A stretch of 64,000 bases of DNA, from the NCBI GenBank assembly GCA_020636905.1, contig JACJWX010000003.1, forward strand, positions 1 through 64,000, given 5' to 3'. Source of the DNA: Actinomycetota bacterium (GTDB lineage Bacteria > Actinomycetota > Thermoleophilia > Miltoncostaeales > Miltoncostaeaceae). Shown here piece by piece: positions 25,489 to 34,954 of the stretch; the stretch's first letter is position 1; each line of letters begins with the position of its first letter. The notes below the pieces were generated by a model. It was not told the DNA's origin. It saw nothing but the letters and a program-made list of their open reading frames with translations, and made no database searches. Made by a program: the position numbers and the translations under genes.

Positions 25489-25531
25489 GGGCTGGCGAGA
25501 CTAGCGCGAACCGGCTGGAGTGTCTCGAACG

Positions 25532-27328
25532 CTAGAAGCGCCGTCGCCGCCGCTGCGGTCGCGACGACCGCCCCCGGCTCGGCCGTGTGGGCGAATCCGC
25601 GGGCACCAGACGGGCCCGTCCGCGCAGCGGTTCGACCTCGATGACACGAACCGAAATCGGATCGCCGATCCGCGCCACGGGGAGGCCGCCCTCGCCCAGG
25701 AGCTGCACCTCGGCGTCGTCCAGCGTGAGGAACCCGGCGTCGAACTCCCGCGACCGCAGAAACCCCTCGAACCCGATCCCGAACGACACGAACACGCCGC
25801 CGGGGATGAGGCCGACGACCTCGCCGTCGAACACCTCGTCGTTGCCGCGCTCACGGCGGCGCGCGTCGAGCATCAGGCAACCGATGATCCGATCGGCGCG
25901 ACGCTCGATGTCGGTGGCGTTGCGTTCCCGCTCCGAGCTCCGCAGTGCGGCCTCGTCGACCGTCAGTCGGTCGGGTGCGGGCACGCCAGCGCCGATCGTC
26001 TCGAGCAGGGCCCGATGCACGAGCAGGTCCGGATAGCGCCGGATGGGCGACGTGAAATGCAGATACGCCGCGCTCGCGAGTCCCGAATGCGTGGCCGAAT
26101 CGGCCGTGTAGAAGGCCTGCATCAGCGACCGCAGCACCAGCGTCCAGAGGGCGGAACCGCCCGGTTCGCCGCGAGTCTGCCGTGCCGCCAGGTGACGGCC
26201 CACCGCCGCCCCGACCTCCCCGATCGCCGACCGCACCTCGGCGGGCCCCATGGCCCGATCCGGCATCGACGGCGTCGGCACGTCGAGGGCGGCCATCTGT
26301 GCCAGCAGACGCTCGAAGCGCGCCTGTTCCGGGTCCGGATGATGCCGGAACACCGTCGTGCGTCCCCGGCCGATCAGGTGCTGCGCGACGGCCTCGTTCG
26401 CCGCCACCATGCAGTCCTCGACGATGCGGTGCGACTCGGTGTTCTCCTCCACGTGAGCGCCGACGACACGCCCGCCGTCGAACTCGAACACCACCTCCCC
26501 GCCGCCGATCTCCAGCCCCCCACGGCGTTGGCGCGCGGCGCGGATCCTGCGAGCGGCCTCACGCGCGGCGTTCACGGTCGTCTCCTGGGCCGGACTCCCC
26601 AGCGCGCCGCCGTCCAGGAATCCGTCGACCTCGGGGTAGGTCAGGCGCTGCTCCGAGCGGATCGCGGCCCGGTAGAAGCGCGACTCGGTGATCGCGCCGT
26701 CGGGCGCGACCAGCATCTCGGCGGTGACCACCCGCCTGGTGGCACCAGGGCGGAGGCTGCAGAGATCATTCGAGAGCCGGGCCGGAAGCATCGGCTCGAC
26801 CCGGCCTGGCACGTAGACCGAGTTGCCCCGGAAGAACGCCTCGCGGTCGATGGGGTCGCCCTCGGACACGTAATGGGCGACATCCGCGATGTGCACCCAC
26901 AGGCGCACGTCCTCGCCGTCGACCTCGGCGGCGATCGCGTCGTCGTGATCCTTGGCGCCCTGGGGATCGATGGTGACGACCTCCTGGTCGGTGAGGTCCC
27001 TGCGGGCCGCATCGGCCAGCGGGTCTCCCTCGACGAGCGCGTCGGCGGTCTCCTGGACGCGCCGGGGGAAGCCCCGTCCCATCTCCTCGTGGATGAGCAG
27101 CGCCTCCATGACGACCCGGGCATCGCGCGCATTTCCGAGCACCCGCTGCAGCCGGGCCGAGCGGCCACGAACCGTGATGATCGCGAGGTCGCCGATCTCG
27201 GCGGCCCCTCGCGTGTTGCGGGACATCTGGATCTCGACGCCGTCCTCGAACGCGGGCCGCGCGGCCACGCCGCGGCCGGATGGAACGAACTCCACCACCA
27301 GCTCACCGGTCAGCCCGCCCCGGCCCAT
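25532..27328 (-). CDS. rnr: RNase II/RNase R family 3'-5' exoribonuclease
   Basis: Processive RNA hydrolase that in many bacteria degrades mRNAs freed by trans-translation. 598 residues, shorter than RNase R (700-800) because the N-terminal helix-turn-helix is missing and the cold-shock part is abbreviated. The RNB active site is IDPQGAKDHDDAI with Asp121, Asp127, Asp129 and Asp130; later SHRIVEDCMVAANEAVA and HFTSPIRRYPDLLVHR. A C-terminal S1 domain (VFDGEVVGLIPGGVFVSFG) and a basic tail follow. It is upstream of smpB on the same strand, consistent with a shared transcript. Confidence 0.95.
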   Translation of the reverse strand: MGRGGLTGELVVEFVPSGRGVAARPAFEDGVEIQMSRNTRGAAEIGDLAIITVRGRSARLQRVLGNARDARVVMEALLIHEEMGRGFPRRVQETADALVEGDPLADAARRDLTDQEVVTIDPQGAKDHDDAIAAEVDGEDVRLWVHIADVAHYVSEGDPIDREAFFRGNSVYVPGRVEPMLPARLSNDLCSLRPGATRRVVTAEMLVAPDGAITESRFYRAAIRSEQRLTYPEVDGFLDGGALGSPAQETTVNAAREAARRIRAARQRRGGLEIGGGEVVFEFDGGRVVGAHVEENTESHRIVEDCMVAANEAVAQHLIGRGRTTVFRHHPDPEQARFERLLAQMAALDVPTPSMPDRAMGPAEVRSAIGEVGAAVGRHLAARQTRGEPGGSALWTLVLRSLMQAFYTADSATHSGLASAAYLHFTSPIRRYPDLLVHRALLETIGAGVPAPDRLTVDEAALRSSERERNATDIERRADRIIGCLMLDARRRERGNDEVFDGEVVGLIPGGVFVSFGIGFEGFLRSREFDAGFLTLDDAEVQLLGEGGLPVARIGDPISVRVIEVEPLRGRARLVPADSPTRPSRGRSSRPQRRRRRF

Positions 27329-27426
27329 CAGCGGCCTCCATCGCGCGAAGCGCGGGCATCGGATGTCAGGGTCGCGTGCAGGCGGCTATCGCATCACACG
27401 GGACGTGGGTGCGCCCGGAACCACCG

Positions 27427-29013
27427 TCAGGTCCGCGGCACGTCGCGTCGCCGGAAGCCGGCGAAAGCGATCACCAGCAGGACGGCCGAGAGGCCGAGGA
27501 GCGCCGTGACACCGGGGATGGACGCGTGTCCGCCGACCAGGCGCTCGCCGATCGCCCGGAATGGCGACACATTGACCAGCGCCGTCGGCCAGTTGAACCC
27601 CGGTCCGAGATAGGCGAGCAGGATGGCCACCGCGAAGAACGCCCACCCGGCCATCGCGTACCGCGGCAGCACGCCGATGATGGCCGCCGCGAGGGCGAGG
27701 AAGATGACGATCGCGGGGATGAGCCAGACGCTGCCGGCCATCATTTTCCCGACGTCCGACGCAGTGCCCGTGGACATCGCGGTCGTGATCGCGACGGCCG
27801 CGGCGCCGGTCGCACCGACGACGACGGCGCCGATGACCACGGCCAGGAGCCGTACCGCGAGCCACCGGTGCCGGCTCATGGCGCCCGCCAACTCGTACTC
27901 GACCAACCCCTGCTCTTCGTCACCGCGGAGGGCGAGAACGCCCTGCACGACGAAACCGGCGACGATGAACGCGAGGATCATCAGGAAGAGGTCCATGACG
28001 CGTTCGAGGAGCTGGGTCCCCAGGCCGCTTCCGAGGAATCCCTCGAGGTTCGGGTTCTTCTCGATGGCCTTGATGATCTGATCGGTGAACGCGCCGTAGA
28101 TCCCCATCAGGACCACGGTGACCAGTGTCCAGCTGATGATGACCCCCCGGCGGAGGATCAGCGCCCGGCCGAGCGGGTCGAGCAAGGAACGCGACGCCGT
28201 CGGCGACGCGGGTCGACCGCGGATGAGGGCGTCCCCCAGATCCCGGCGGGCGTTCAGCAGGAGCGCACCGGCGAGCACCGCCGCAGAGACGGCGACCGTC
28301 ACGGCGACCGGCCACCAGCGAAGCGCGCCGAATGGACGCAGGGAGTCCGCCCACCCGAGCGGTGAGAGCCATCGCACCCAGAGGTCGTAGACGTCCCCCA
28401 CGCCGCGGAGCACGTAGGCCGCGACGGCCGATCCCATTCCGACCATCCACACCGCCCGGGACCGTTCCACGATCTGCGCGGCTGCGGCCGCAATGGCCGC
28501 GAACACGATGCCCACACCGGCGAAGCCGATTCCGAAGGCGAGCGCTCCCTCGACCGGCACGCCGTACGCGGCCATGACCGCCGAACACCCCAGCCCCGAA
28601 ACCAGTGCGACCGTGACCGCGGTCAGCACCGCGGCGACCTGGGGGGCCTGGCGGCCGACGGGGCTCGAGAGCAACAGCTCCAGCCGACCGAGTTCCTCAT
28701 CGCGGCGGGTGCCACGCGTGACCAGCGCCACGCCCATCAGCGGGAAGAGGAATGCACCGAGGAAGCTGAACTCGTTGGCCATCACTCCGCCCAGCGTGCC
28801 AAGCCCGGCGATCTTCCCGTTGAGCATGTAGGACGTCGGGTTGTCCTGGGTGGCCGCGTAGCCGGCCAGGGCCGCTGCGTCCGGGTAGAGCCGTTTGATG
28901 GCGATCGCGGTGAGCAGCATCATTCCGACCGCGCCGACGATCCAGGAGGCGATGCCCTTCCATCCGGTGCGCCACTGGATGAACACCAGCGTCCTGAGGC
29001 CGTGCAGGTTCAT
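27427..29013 (-). CDS. ABC-2 type exporter permease
   Basis: Integral membrane subunit, 528 residues from the ATG at 29013. About twelve transmembrane segments arranged as two six-helix halves, each with an amphipathic loop before the second helix (RGTRRDEELGRLELLLSSPV and LRGDEEQGLVEYELAGAMSR). This duplicated arrangement resembles the polyketide-antibiotic/tetronasin-type exporters. Its ATG overlaps the stop of the ATPase gene (ATGA), so the two subunits are coupled. Substrate unknown. Confidence 0.88.
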   Translation of the reverse strand: MNLHGLRTLVFIQWRTGWKGIASWIVGAVGMMLLTAIAIKRLYPDAAALAGYAATQDNPTSYMLNGKIAGLGTLGGVMANEFSFLGAFLFPLMGVALVTRGTRRDEELGRLELLLSSPVGRQAPQVAAVLTAVTVALVSGLGCSAVMAAYGVPVEGALAFGIGFAGVGIVFAAIAAAAAQIVERSRAVWMVGMGSAVAAYVLRGVGDVYDLWVRWLSPLGWADSLRPFGALRWWPVAVTVAVSAAVLAGALLLNARRDLGDALIRGRPASPTASRSLLDPLGRALILRRGVIISWTLVTVVLMGIYGAFTDQIIKAIEKNPNLEGFLGSGLGTQLLERVMDLFLMILAFIVAGFVVQGVLALRGDEEQGLVEYELAGAMSRHRWLAVRLLAVVIGAVVVGATGAAAVAITTAMSTGTASDVGKMMAGSVWLIPAIVIFLALAAAIIGVLPRYAMAGWAFFAVAILLAYLGPGFNWPTALVNVSPFRAIGERLVGGHASIPGVTALLGLSAVLLVIAFAGFRRRDVPRT

Positions 29014-29921
29014 GGGTCGTTCCCGGAGTAGGCACTCAGGAACAGGTCGTCCAGACCGGGTCGGCTGACGGTGAGCGAGCGGACCGTCGCCTCGTGAAGC
29101 GCACCGATCACGGTGTCCAGATGGTCGGGGTCGACGTGGCAGTGGGTCTCGACGGAATGATCGCGGCTCGTGATCTCGAGCTCGTCCACGCCGACGATCC
29201 CGTCGAGCGCCGGCCGCCGTGCCGTCGACGCCGTGACCACCGTCCGGGCGTGCCGTCGGAGATCGTCGAGCGTCCCGTGCATGATGGTTCGCCCCTCCCG
29301 GATGATGCTCACCCGGTCGGCGAGCGCCTCGACCTCGGCCAGGATGTGGCTGGAGAGCAGCACGGTGCAGCCGGTCGCCGCCCGCTCCCGGATGCAGTCC
29401 TGAAAGACGCGCTCCATCAGGGGGTCGAGGCCCGCCGTTGGTTCGTCGAGGATGAGCAGCGGGACGTCGGCCGCAAGCGCCGCCACCAGCGACACCTTCT
29501 GCCGGTTGCCCTTGGAGTAGTCGCGCGCGCGTTTTCCTGGGTCGAGGTCGAAGCGCTCGATGAGCTCGCGGCGCCGGTCGTCCCGCAGACCGCCGTGCGC
29601 CCGGGCCAGGATGTCGATGCACTGGCCGCCGGTGAGCCCCGGCCACAGCGCGACGTCGCCGGGCACGTACGCCAGTCTGCGGTGGAGCGGAACGGCATCC
29701 GCCCAGGGGTCGCGGCCGAAGAGGCTGACCTCGCCCGCGTCGGCGCGCACGAGTCCCAGCAACACCCGCAGCGTGGTCGACTTGCCCGATCCGTTGGGGC
29801 CGATGAAGCCGTGGATCTCGCCCTCGTGGACCGCGAGGTCGAGTCCGTCGAGGGCCTGGGTGGTACCGAATCGCTTCCGCAGTCCGCGAACGTCGATGAT
29901 CTGCGGTTGGGGCATCGTCAC
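29010..29921 (-). CDS. ABC transporter ATP-binding protein
   Basis: Nucleotide-binding subunit of the exporter, 303 residues. Walker A GPNGSGKST, Q-loop region LAYVPGDVALWPGLTG, signature YSKGNRQKVSL (variant of LSGGQ), Walker B LLILDEPTAGLDP and H-loop LLSSHIL. The C-terminal 80 residues resemble the regulatory extension of drug-resistance ABC ATPases. First gene of a two-gene operon, divergent from the LysE transporter with 48 bases between starts. Confidence 0.94.
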   Translation of the reverse strand: MTMPQPQIIDVRGLRKRFGTTQALDGLDLAVHEGEIHGFIGPNGSGKSTTLRVLLGLVRADAGEVSLFGRDPWADAVPLHRRLAYVPGDVALWPGLTGGQCIDILARAHGGLRDDRRRELIERFDLDPGKRARDYSKGNRQKVSLVAALAADVPLLILDEPTAGLDPLMERVFQDCIRERAATGCTVLLSSHILAEVEALADRVSIIREGRTIMHGTLDDLRRHARTVVTASTARRPALDGIVGVDELEITSRDHSVETHCHVDPDHLDTVIGALHEATVRSLTVSRPGLDDLFLSAYSGNDP

Positions 29922-29969
29922 CGTCTCCGAACCGGTCGGTGGTGGTCACTCCGATGATACGGTCGATTG

Positions 29970-30584
29970 ATGAGCGTCGCGTTCCTCGTCACGTCATTCG
30001 TCATCGTCGCCATCCCCGGGACGGGTGCGATCTTCACCCTCGGCTCCGGGCTGGCGCGGGGTGCGCGCGCCGCCATCGTGGCGGCGTTCGGGTGCACCCT
30101 CGGCGTGGTGCCGCACATGGTCGCCGCCATCACCGGGCTGGCGGCGGTGCTGCACGCGAGCGGGGTCGCCTTCGCGATCGCCAAGTACCTGGGCGTGGCG
30201 TACCTGTTGTTCATGGCCTGGAGCACCTGGCGCAGCCGCGGGGTGCTGTCGCTCGACACCGGACGCGCACCGAGCGGTGCGTCCAGAATCGTGGTCTCCG
30301 GTGTCACCCTCAATCTGCTGAATCCGAAGCTGACCCTGTTCTTCTTCGCGTTCCTGCCGCAGTTCGTCCCCGCTGACTCGAATGGCACGACGGTGCGGAT
30401 GGTCGGGCTGAGCGCGGTTTTCATGCTGATGACGTTCGTCGTCTTCGTGTTCTACGGGGTGGCAGCGGCCACCCTTCGGGAACGTGTGCTGGCCCGCCCG
30501 GCGCTCGTGCGCCGATTCCAGCGGGTACTCGCCACCGGATTCGCCGGACTCGGCGCACGTCTGGCGTTCGAACGCCCGAGCTGA
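29970..30584 (+). CDS. LysE family amino acid translocator
   Basis: Inner-membrane exporter, 204 residues, six hydrophobic segments. The family signature VAIPGTGAIFTLGSGLARGARAAIVAAFG lies at the N-terminus (usual PGP..A is here PGTGAIF), and NLLNPKLTLFFFAFLPQFV is the conserved loop in the middle. Start at the second codon of TTGATG; TACGGT lies exactly 6 bases before the ATG, so a leaderless transcript is likely. Substrate unknown. Confidence 0.9.
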   Translation: MSVAFLVTSFVIVAIPGTGAIFTLGSGLARGARAAIVAAFGCTLGVVPHMVAAITGLAAVLHASGVAFAIAKYLGVAYLLFMAWSTWRSRGVLSLDTGRAPSGASRIVVSGVTLNLLNPKLTLFFFAFLPQFVPADSNGTTVRMVGLSAVFMLMTFVVFVFYGVAAATLRERVLARPALVRRFQRVLATGFAGLGARLAFERPS

Positions 30585-30618
30585 GCGCGCCAACCGGGCC
30601 CCTGGAGGGCCTTCCCGA

Positions 30619-31854
30619 TCAGCGCGGGAGCTGCGCGGCCTCGCGGAGCGCACGATCCAGCGCCTCGTCGGTGCCCTTCGTGTTGGGGTCGTCCGCCACC
30701 GTCACGTCCGGGACGAGTCCATTCGTGCTGACGTCCACGCCGTCCGGGGTGAGGTAGCGAGCGGTGGTGTAGCGCAGGGCGCCACCGTTGCGGAGCTCGC
30801 GCGTGCTCTGCACGAGCGCCTTGCCGAAGGTGCGAGTGCCGACCACCAGCGCCCGGTCGTTGTCACGAAGCGCGCCCGAGACGATCTCGCTCGCCGACGC
30901 ACTCCCGCGGTCGACCAGCACCACCATCGGCGTGGACGTGGCCCGGGCGGAATCGGTCTCGAGCGTTTGACGGTCCCGGTGGAGCCCCTGAATCGTGACG
31001 ACCGGCGAACCCTCGGGCGTGAAGATCCCCACCACGCCGATGGCCTCCGACACCAGACCGCCGGGATCGCCACGGAGATCGAACACCAGCGCGTCGATCT
31101 TGCGGCTGTCGAGCGTCTTCACCGCCTGGCGGAGTTCGCTCGCGGCGCCCTTGTCGAACTCGGCCAGCCGGACGTAGCCCACTCGCGACCCGTCGACCGT
31201 GCGAATCCGCGAACTCACGAGCGGAACCTTGATGCGGGCTCGGGTGAGCGTGACATCCCGGTCGCCGGCGCCTGGCCGTCGGAAGCGCACCGACACCCGG
31301 GTGCCTTCCTCACCGCGAATGGCCGCGGCGACGACATCGCTGGCCGACCCGATCATCGACCTGCCGTCCACCGCGATGATCCGATCGTTGGTGCGCACGC
31401 CGGCGCGCTGGGCCGGCGTGTCGGGGTACACACCGGTGACGACCGTGAACTTCCCCCGGGCCTGCACGGTCATTCCCACGCCGAAGAAGATCCCCTCGGT
31501 GTGCCGCTGGAGCGCCGCGTATTCGGCGGGGTCGAGATACGAGGTGTAACGGTCGTCGAGGCCCGCGATCAGCGCGTCGACCGACGCGCGTTCGAGCTTC
31601 TGGACGTCGACCGCCTTGTAGTAGCCGTCCTCGAGCAGCCCGATCACCTCGGAGGCGACCGGGTCTCCGGTCGGCCCCTGAAGGATCGATCGGACGCCCG
31701 GGGGAAGATCGTTGATCCCGGTACTCCGCGGGTGGCCGCCCACGAGCACACCGGCCGCGAACAGGACCAGCGCACCTGCCGCGGCGACGATGACGGTGCG
31801 GACGCGGCGACGTGGCCGGGAGATGTGGGGTTCGGTGCTCACCCTGTCGGACAT
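30619..31854 (-). CDS. S41 family C-terminal processing peptidase
   Basis: Periplasmic/extracytoplasmic serine protease, 411 residues. An N-terminal anchor (VRTVIVAAAGALVLFAAGVLVGG, 18-40) is followed by a PDZ domain (about 120-195, GIFFGVGMTVQ... NDRIIAVDGRSM) and the tail-specific protease domain with Ser320 in DRGSASASEI and Lys345 in GTRTFGK, 25 residues apart as in CtpA. It follows ftsX by 58 bases on the same strand, the common ftsE-ftsX-ctpA order, and may share their promoter. Confidence 0.95.
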   Translation of the reverse strand: MSDRVSTEPHISRPRRRVRTVIVAAAGALVLFAAGVLVGGHPRSTGINDLPPGVRSILQGPTGDPVASEVIGLLEDGYYKAVDVQKLERASVDALIAGLDDRYTSYLDPAEYAALQRHTEGIFFGVGMTVQARGKFTVVTGVYPDTPAQRAGVRTNDRIIAVDGRSMIGSASDVVAAAIRGEEGTRVSVRFRRPGAGDRDVTLTRARIKVPLVSSRIRTVDGSRVGYVRLAEFDKGAASELRQAVKTLDSRKIDALVFDLRGDPGGLVSEAIGVVGIFTPEGSPVVTIQGLHRDRQTLETDSARATSTPMVVLVDRGSASASEIVSGALRDNDRALVVGTRTFGKALVQSTRELRNGGALRYTTARYLTPDGVDVSTNGLVPDVTVADDPNTKGTDEALDRALREAAQLPR

Positions 31855-31912
31855 GATTGCGCGAGACCGGTCCGAGCGCGCACGGATCCGGTCGCCCGCA
31901 CGTCGCCGCGGA

Positions 31913-32815
31913 TCAGATCCGCAGGAAGCGCCTGAGGGTCACGCCACTTCCGAGCGCACCGACGAGTCCCCCCGCGAGGATGAGGATCGCACTGAGCGCG
32001 AAGAAACTGATGGTCGACGTGCTGTCCCGGGTGAGTCCTTCGGTGGAGTTCCGCACGAATTCGTCGACCACGAGTGCCTTGGCCGCCCAGATCAGCAGCA
32101 CGGCCGCCACCGCGCCCACCACGCCGGTGATGACCCCTTCGATGATGAAGGGCCATCGGACGAACCAGTTGGTGGCGCCGACGAGGCGCATCACCTCCAC
32201 CTCGCGCCGGCGTGCGAACAGGGACAGCCGGATGGTGTTCCCGATCAGCAGGATCGCCGCCACCAGCAGGACGCCGATCAGCACCAGTCCGGAGTACTGG
32301 ATCAACTTGGCGATCCGCAACAGCCGGTCGGAGGTCTCCTTGGCGAAGCTGATTCCGCCCTGCAACGTGCGATCGAGGGCGGGGCTGTCCTGGAGCTCGG
32401 CCGCGATCTGGTCGTTGTTGGCCGGGTCGGTCGGCTGCACCACGAACGTCGCCGGGATGATGTCCTTGTCGACCAGGTCGAAGAGCTCCGGATCGCGGAA
32501 CCGCTGCTTGAACTCGGCCAGCGCCGCTTCGCTCGTCAGGAAGTGGTACTCCTTCACGAGCCCGCTGCGCTGCATCGCGGCGATGCGCTCGTTGACGCCC
32601 TGCACCTGTTGGTCGGTGGCGCTGTTCGAGATGAACACCCGCAGATCGAGGCGCTCCTTCTGCTGGTCGACCGCGTTCTGGACGTACAGATACGAGGGGA
32701 TGAACGCGCCGAGGATGAAGACGGCGATCATCACGGTGATGGTCGCGGCGAGCGTGATGGCCGGATTGTTCCGGACCGACCGCATGGCCTCCTTGAAGAA
32801 GAAGCCCGGCTTCAC
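31913..32815 (-). CDS. ftsX: Cell division protein FtsX
   Basis: Membrane component of the FtsEX complex that activates cell-wall hydrolases at the septum. 300 residues, FtsX topology: cytoplasmic N-terminus [20 protein letters not shown], helix 1, a large extracytoplasmic domain (about 45-170), then three helices including the conserved RRREVEVMRLVGATNWFVRWPFIIEG. The GTG start overlaps the ftsE stop (GTGA), so the subunits are coupled. Confidence 0.96.
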   Translation of the reverse strand: MKPGFFFKEAMRSVRNNPAITLAATITVMIAVFILGAFIPSYLYVQNAVDQQKERLDLRVFISNSATDQQVQGVNERIAAMQRSGLVKEYHFLTSEAALAEFKQRFRDPELFDLVDKDIIPATFVVQPTDPANNDQIAAELQDSPALDRTLQGGISFAKETSDRLLRIAKLIQYSGLVLIGVLLVAAILLIGNTIRLSLFARRREVEVMRLVGATNWFVRWPFIIEGVITGVVGAVAAVLLIWAAKALVVDEFVRNSTEGLTRDSTSTISFFALSAILILAGGLVGALGSGVTLRRFLRI

Positions 32816-33624
32816 GATTCCGCCCGTGCGTAGCGCGCCTGGCGCTGGTCGCGGATGACTTTGCCGTGTTCGAGCGCGATGACCCGCATCTGCATCTTGT
32901 CGACCAGCTCCCGGTCGTGAGTCGCCATGACGATCGTGGTGCCGGTGCGGTTGATGCGGTAGAGCAGCTGCATGATGCCGATCGACGTGTCGGGGTCGAG
33001 GTTGCCGGTCGGCTCGTCGGCGATCAGCAGCCGGGGGTGGTTGACGAACGCGCGCGCGATGGACACGCGCTGCTGCTCGCCACCGGAGAGCTCACCGGGC
33101 AGGCGGTCGGCCTTGTCGGAGAGCCCGACGAGATTGAGGATCTCCGGCACCTTGCGGCGGATCGAGCGTGGAGCGTCGCCGGTCACCTGAAGGGCGTAGG
33201 CCACGTTGTCGTACACCGATCGGCCGGTCAGCAGCTTGTAGTCCTGGAACACGCAGCCGATGCCGCGGCGCAGGTACGGGATCTTGCTGCGGCGCATCTT
33301 GGCGAGGTCGCGACCGCCGACCATGACCCGCCCCTCGGTGGGTTCGATCTCGCGGATGAGCATCCGGATGAAGGTCGACTTGCCCGAGCCTGACGCGCCG
33401 ACCAGGAAGACGAACTCGCCGGACTCGATCGACAGCGAAACGCCGTCGAGGCCGGTTGCGTCCTCGGCGTAGCGCTTGACCACCTTGTCGAAGACGACCA
33501 TCGGACCATCGCCCGGGCGCAGCAGGCTGCGCCGGTCGATCCGGCGTTCGCGCTCGCGTCCGCGAGCCCGTTTGGGCGCTGACTCTGTTGCGGCAGCAGT
33601 TTCCGACGCGGGGTCCGCGCTCAT
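32812..33624 (-). CDS. ftsE: Cell division ATP-binding protein FtsE
   Basis: ATPase that drives FtsX. The core begins [20 protein letters not shown] and has Walker [28 protein letters not shown], signature [12 protein letters not shown], Walker [14 protein letters not shown] and H-loop MATHDRE. There is a charged extension of about 40 residues before the core ([20 protein letters not shown]...). The ATG at 33624 is used because of AGGTGG upstream; starting at the core would lack a ribosome site. A strong promoter lies at 33730-33758. Confidence 0.95.
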   Translation of the reverse strand: MSADPASETAAATESAPKRARGRERERRIDRRSLLRPGDGPMVVFDKVVKRYAEDATGLDGVSLSIESGEFVFLVGASGSGKSTFIRMLIREIEPTEGRVMVGGRDLAKMRRSKIPYLRRGIGCVFQDYKLLTGRSVYDNVAYALQVTGDAPRSIRRKVPEILNLVGLSDKADRLPGELSGGEQQRVSIARAFVNHPRLLIADEPTGNLDPDTSIGIMQLLYRINRTGTTIVMATHDRELVDKMQMRVIALEHGKVIRDQRQARYARAES

Positions 33625-33729
33625 CTCCACCTCATGCCTGGGTGGGCTGGTCGCCCACCGGTTGCTGAACCGTAGCCCACCGGCTCACCGGTACTTCGGC
33701 GGCTGGGGGTCCCACCATGAAGCGCCGGA

Positions 33730-33758
33730 ACACTACTTGCGCGAAATGGGCCTGTCAA
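33730..33758 (-). promoter_or_regulatory. Strong sigma-70 type promoter of ftsEX
   Basis: Minus-strand TTGACA (33753-33758), exactly 17 bases, TAGTGT (33730-33735). The -35 box is a perfect consensus match. The leader to ftsE is about 100 bases. It lies in a conspicuously AT-richer pocket (about 33720-33870) between ftsE and the divergent CGNR gene. Confidence 0.75.
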
Positions 33759-33867
33759 CGGGATAAAACTCCTGCAAATTGCGGCTATAGCGGAGATATC
33801 TCATGGGCTTTCGTCGCCCGAGGAGAGACTCCTGCCGCGATTGGTGAAATGCGATATACCATTACGT

Positions 33868-34524
33868 ATGCCCGCACGTCGCCCCCCTTCGGACCTCCCC
33901 GGCGACCTCGAGCTCCCGCTCACCAGCGGCGAGCCCTGGTGGTACTGGACCGGCGGGCGCCCCGCGCTGGACCTGGTCAACACCCTCCGCGAGCGGTGGT
34001 GGCGCCGCGTCGAGTGCCTCTGCTCGCCCGCCGACCTGCAGCGCTGGCTCGCCGAGTCCGGATTGCTCGCGCCCACCACCTCCGCGACCGAGGAGCAACT
34101 GGAGGACGCCCGCACCCTGCGCGAGGCCATCGACGACCTGATCGTCGCCCAGACTCGTGGCACCGCACCTCCGGCGACGTCGATCGGCACCATCAATCGC
34201 CATCTCGGTCAGCACCGTCCCCCGTACCTGGAAGTCGACGGCGACCACGCCCGACTCACGCAGACACCACCGGTCGAGTCGGTGACGCTCGCCCTGACAC
34301 TGATCGCCAGGGATGCCGCCGAAATGTTCGGAACCGACGACCGGCACCGCGTGCGCGTCTGCCAGGCGCAGGACTGCAGCGCACGATTCTACGACCGGTC
34401 GCCGGCCGGCCGCCGGCGCTGGTGCACCATGAACCGTTGCGGGAATCGAAACAACGTACGCGCCCACCGACGGCGTCGATCGACACCTGGAGACCACCAT
34501 GGGGTTCACCCTGCTCACTCCTGA
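33868..34524 (+). CDS. CGNR zinc-finger domain regulator (ABATE-type)
   Basis: Putative transcription factor, 218 residues. N-terminal putative stress-response (ABATE) domain: WYWTGGRPALDLVNTLRERW and LRRWLAESGLL-like segments. The C-terminal treble-clef CGNR zinc finger reads RVCQAQDCSARFYDRSPAGR then RRWCTMNRCGNRNNVRAHRRR. TATACC lies 7 bases before the ATG. Its last 26 bases overlap the start of the cupin gene, so the two are probably one transcription unit. Confidence 0.92.
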   Translation: MPARRPPSDLPGDLELPLTSGEPWWYWTGGRPALDLVNTLRERWWRRVECLCSPADLQRWLAESGLLAPTTSATEEQLEDARTLREAIDDLIVAQTRGTAPPATSIGTINRHLGQHRPPYLEVDGDHARLTQTPPVESVTLALTLIARDAAEMFGTDDRHRVRVCQAQDCSARFYDRSPAGRRRWCTMNRCGNRNNVRAHRRRRSTPGDHHGVHPAHS

Positions 34525-34939
34525 CGAGGCGCACTGGCGCCCGTCCAATCTGATGAAGACCCTCAACACCGACCTGGGGCGCCAGCTCGGATGCTCGGAG
34601 CTGGGGCTGCGCCTGTGGCGGTTGTCGCCGGGTCAGGCGAGCACGCGCCACCGCCACCGGGTGACCGAGGAGGTGTACGTGGTCCTCGAGGGAACGGGGC
34701 GCCTTCGGGTCGACGACGAGCTCCTGACACTCCCGCCCTTCTCGGCGGTCCGGGTCGATCCCGCGTCGGTGCGCCAGCCCTTCAACGACACGGAGTCCGA
34801 CCAGCTCTGGCTGATCGTGGGAGCGCCGAACGAGGCCGCGAACACCGCCGAGTTCACCGATGAGCAGTTCCGATTCCACTACCCCGACGGCCCTCGTGCG
34901 ATGCCGCCGGAGCTCGGCGCCACCCCGGACGAGGCCTAG
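34499..34939 (+). CDS. Cupin domain protein
   Basis: Small beta-barrel protein of 146 residues. The cupin motif 1 is RHRHRVTEEVYVVLEGTGRLRV (His, His and Glu metal ligands) and motif 2 is PPFSAVRVDPASVRQPFN, without the usual second histidine (R/Q at that place). Such proteins bind a small ligand or hold a metal for isomerase/dioxygenase reactions. Coupled by overlap to the CGNR regulator, which suggests that the pair serves one response. Confidence 0.88.
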   Translation: MGFTLLTPDEAHWRPSNLMKTLNTDLGRQLGCSELGLRLWRLSPGQASTRHRHRVTEEVYVVLEGTGRLRVDDELLTLPPFSAVRVDPASVRQPFNDTESDQLWLIVGAPNEAANTAEFTDEQFRFHYPDGPRAMPPELGATPDEA

Positions 34940-34954
34940 CCCGGCGCGGAGCGG

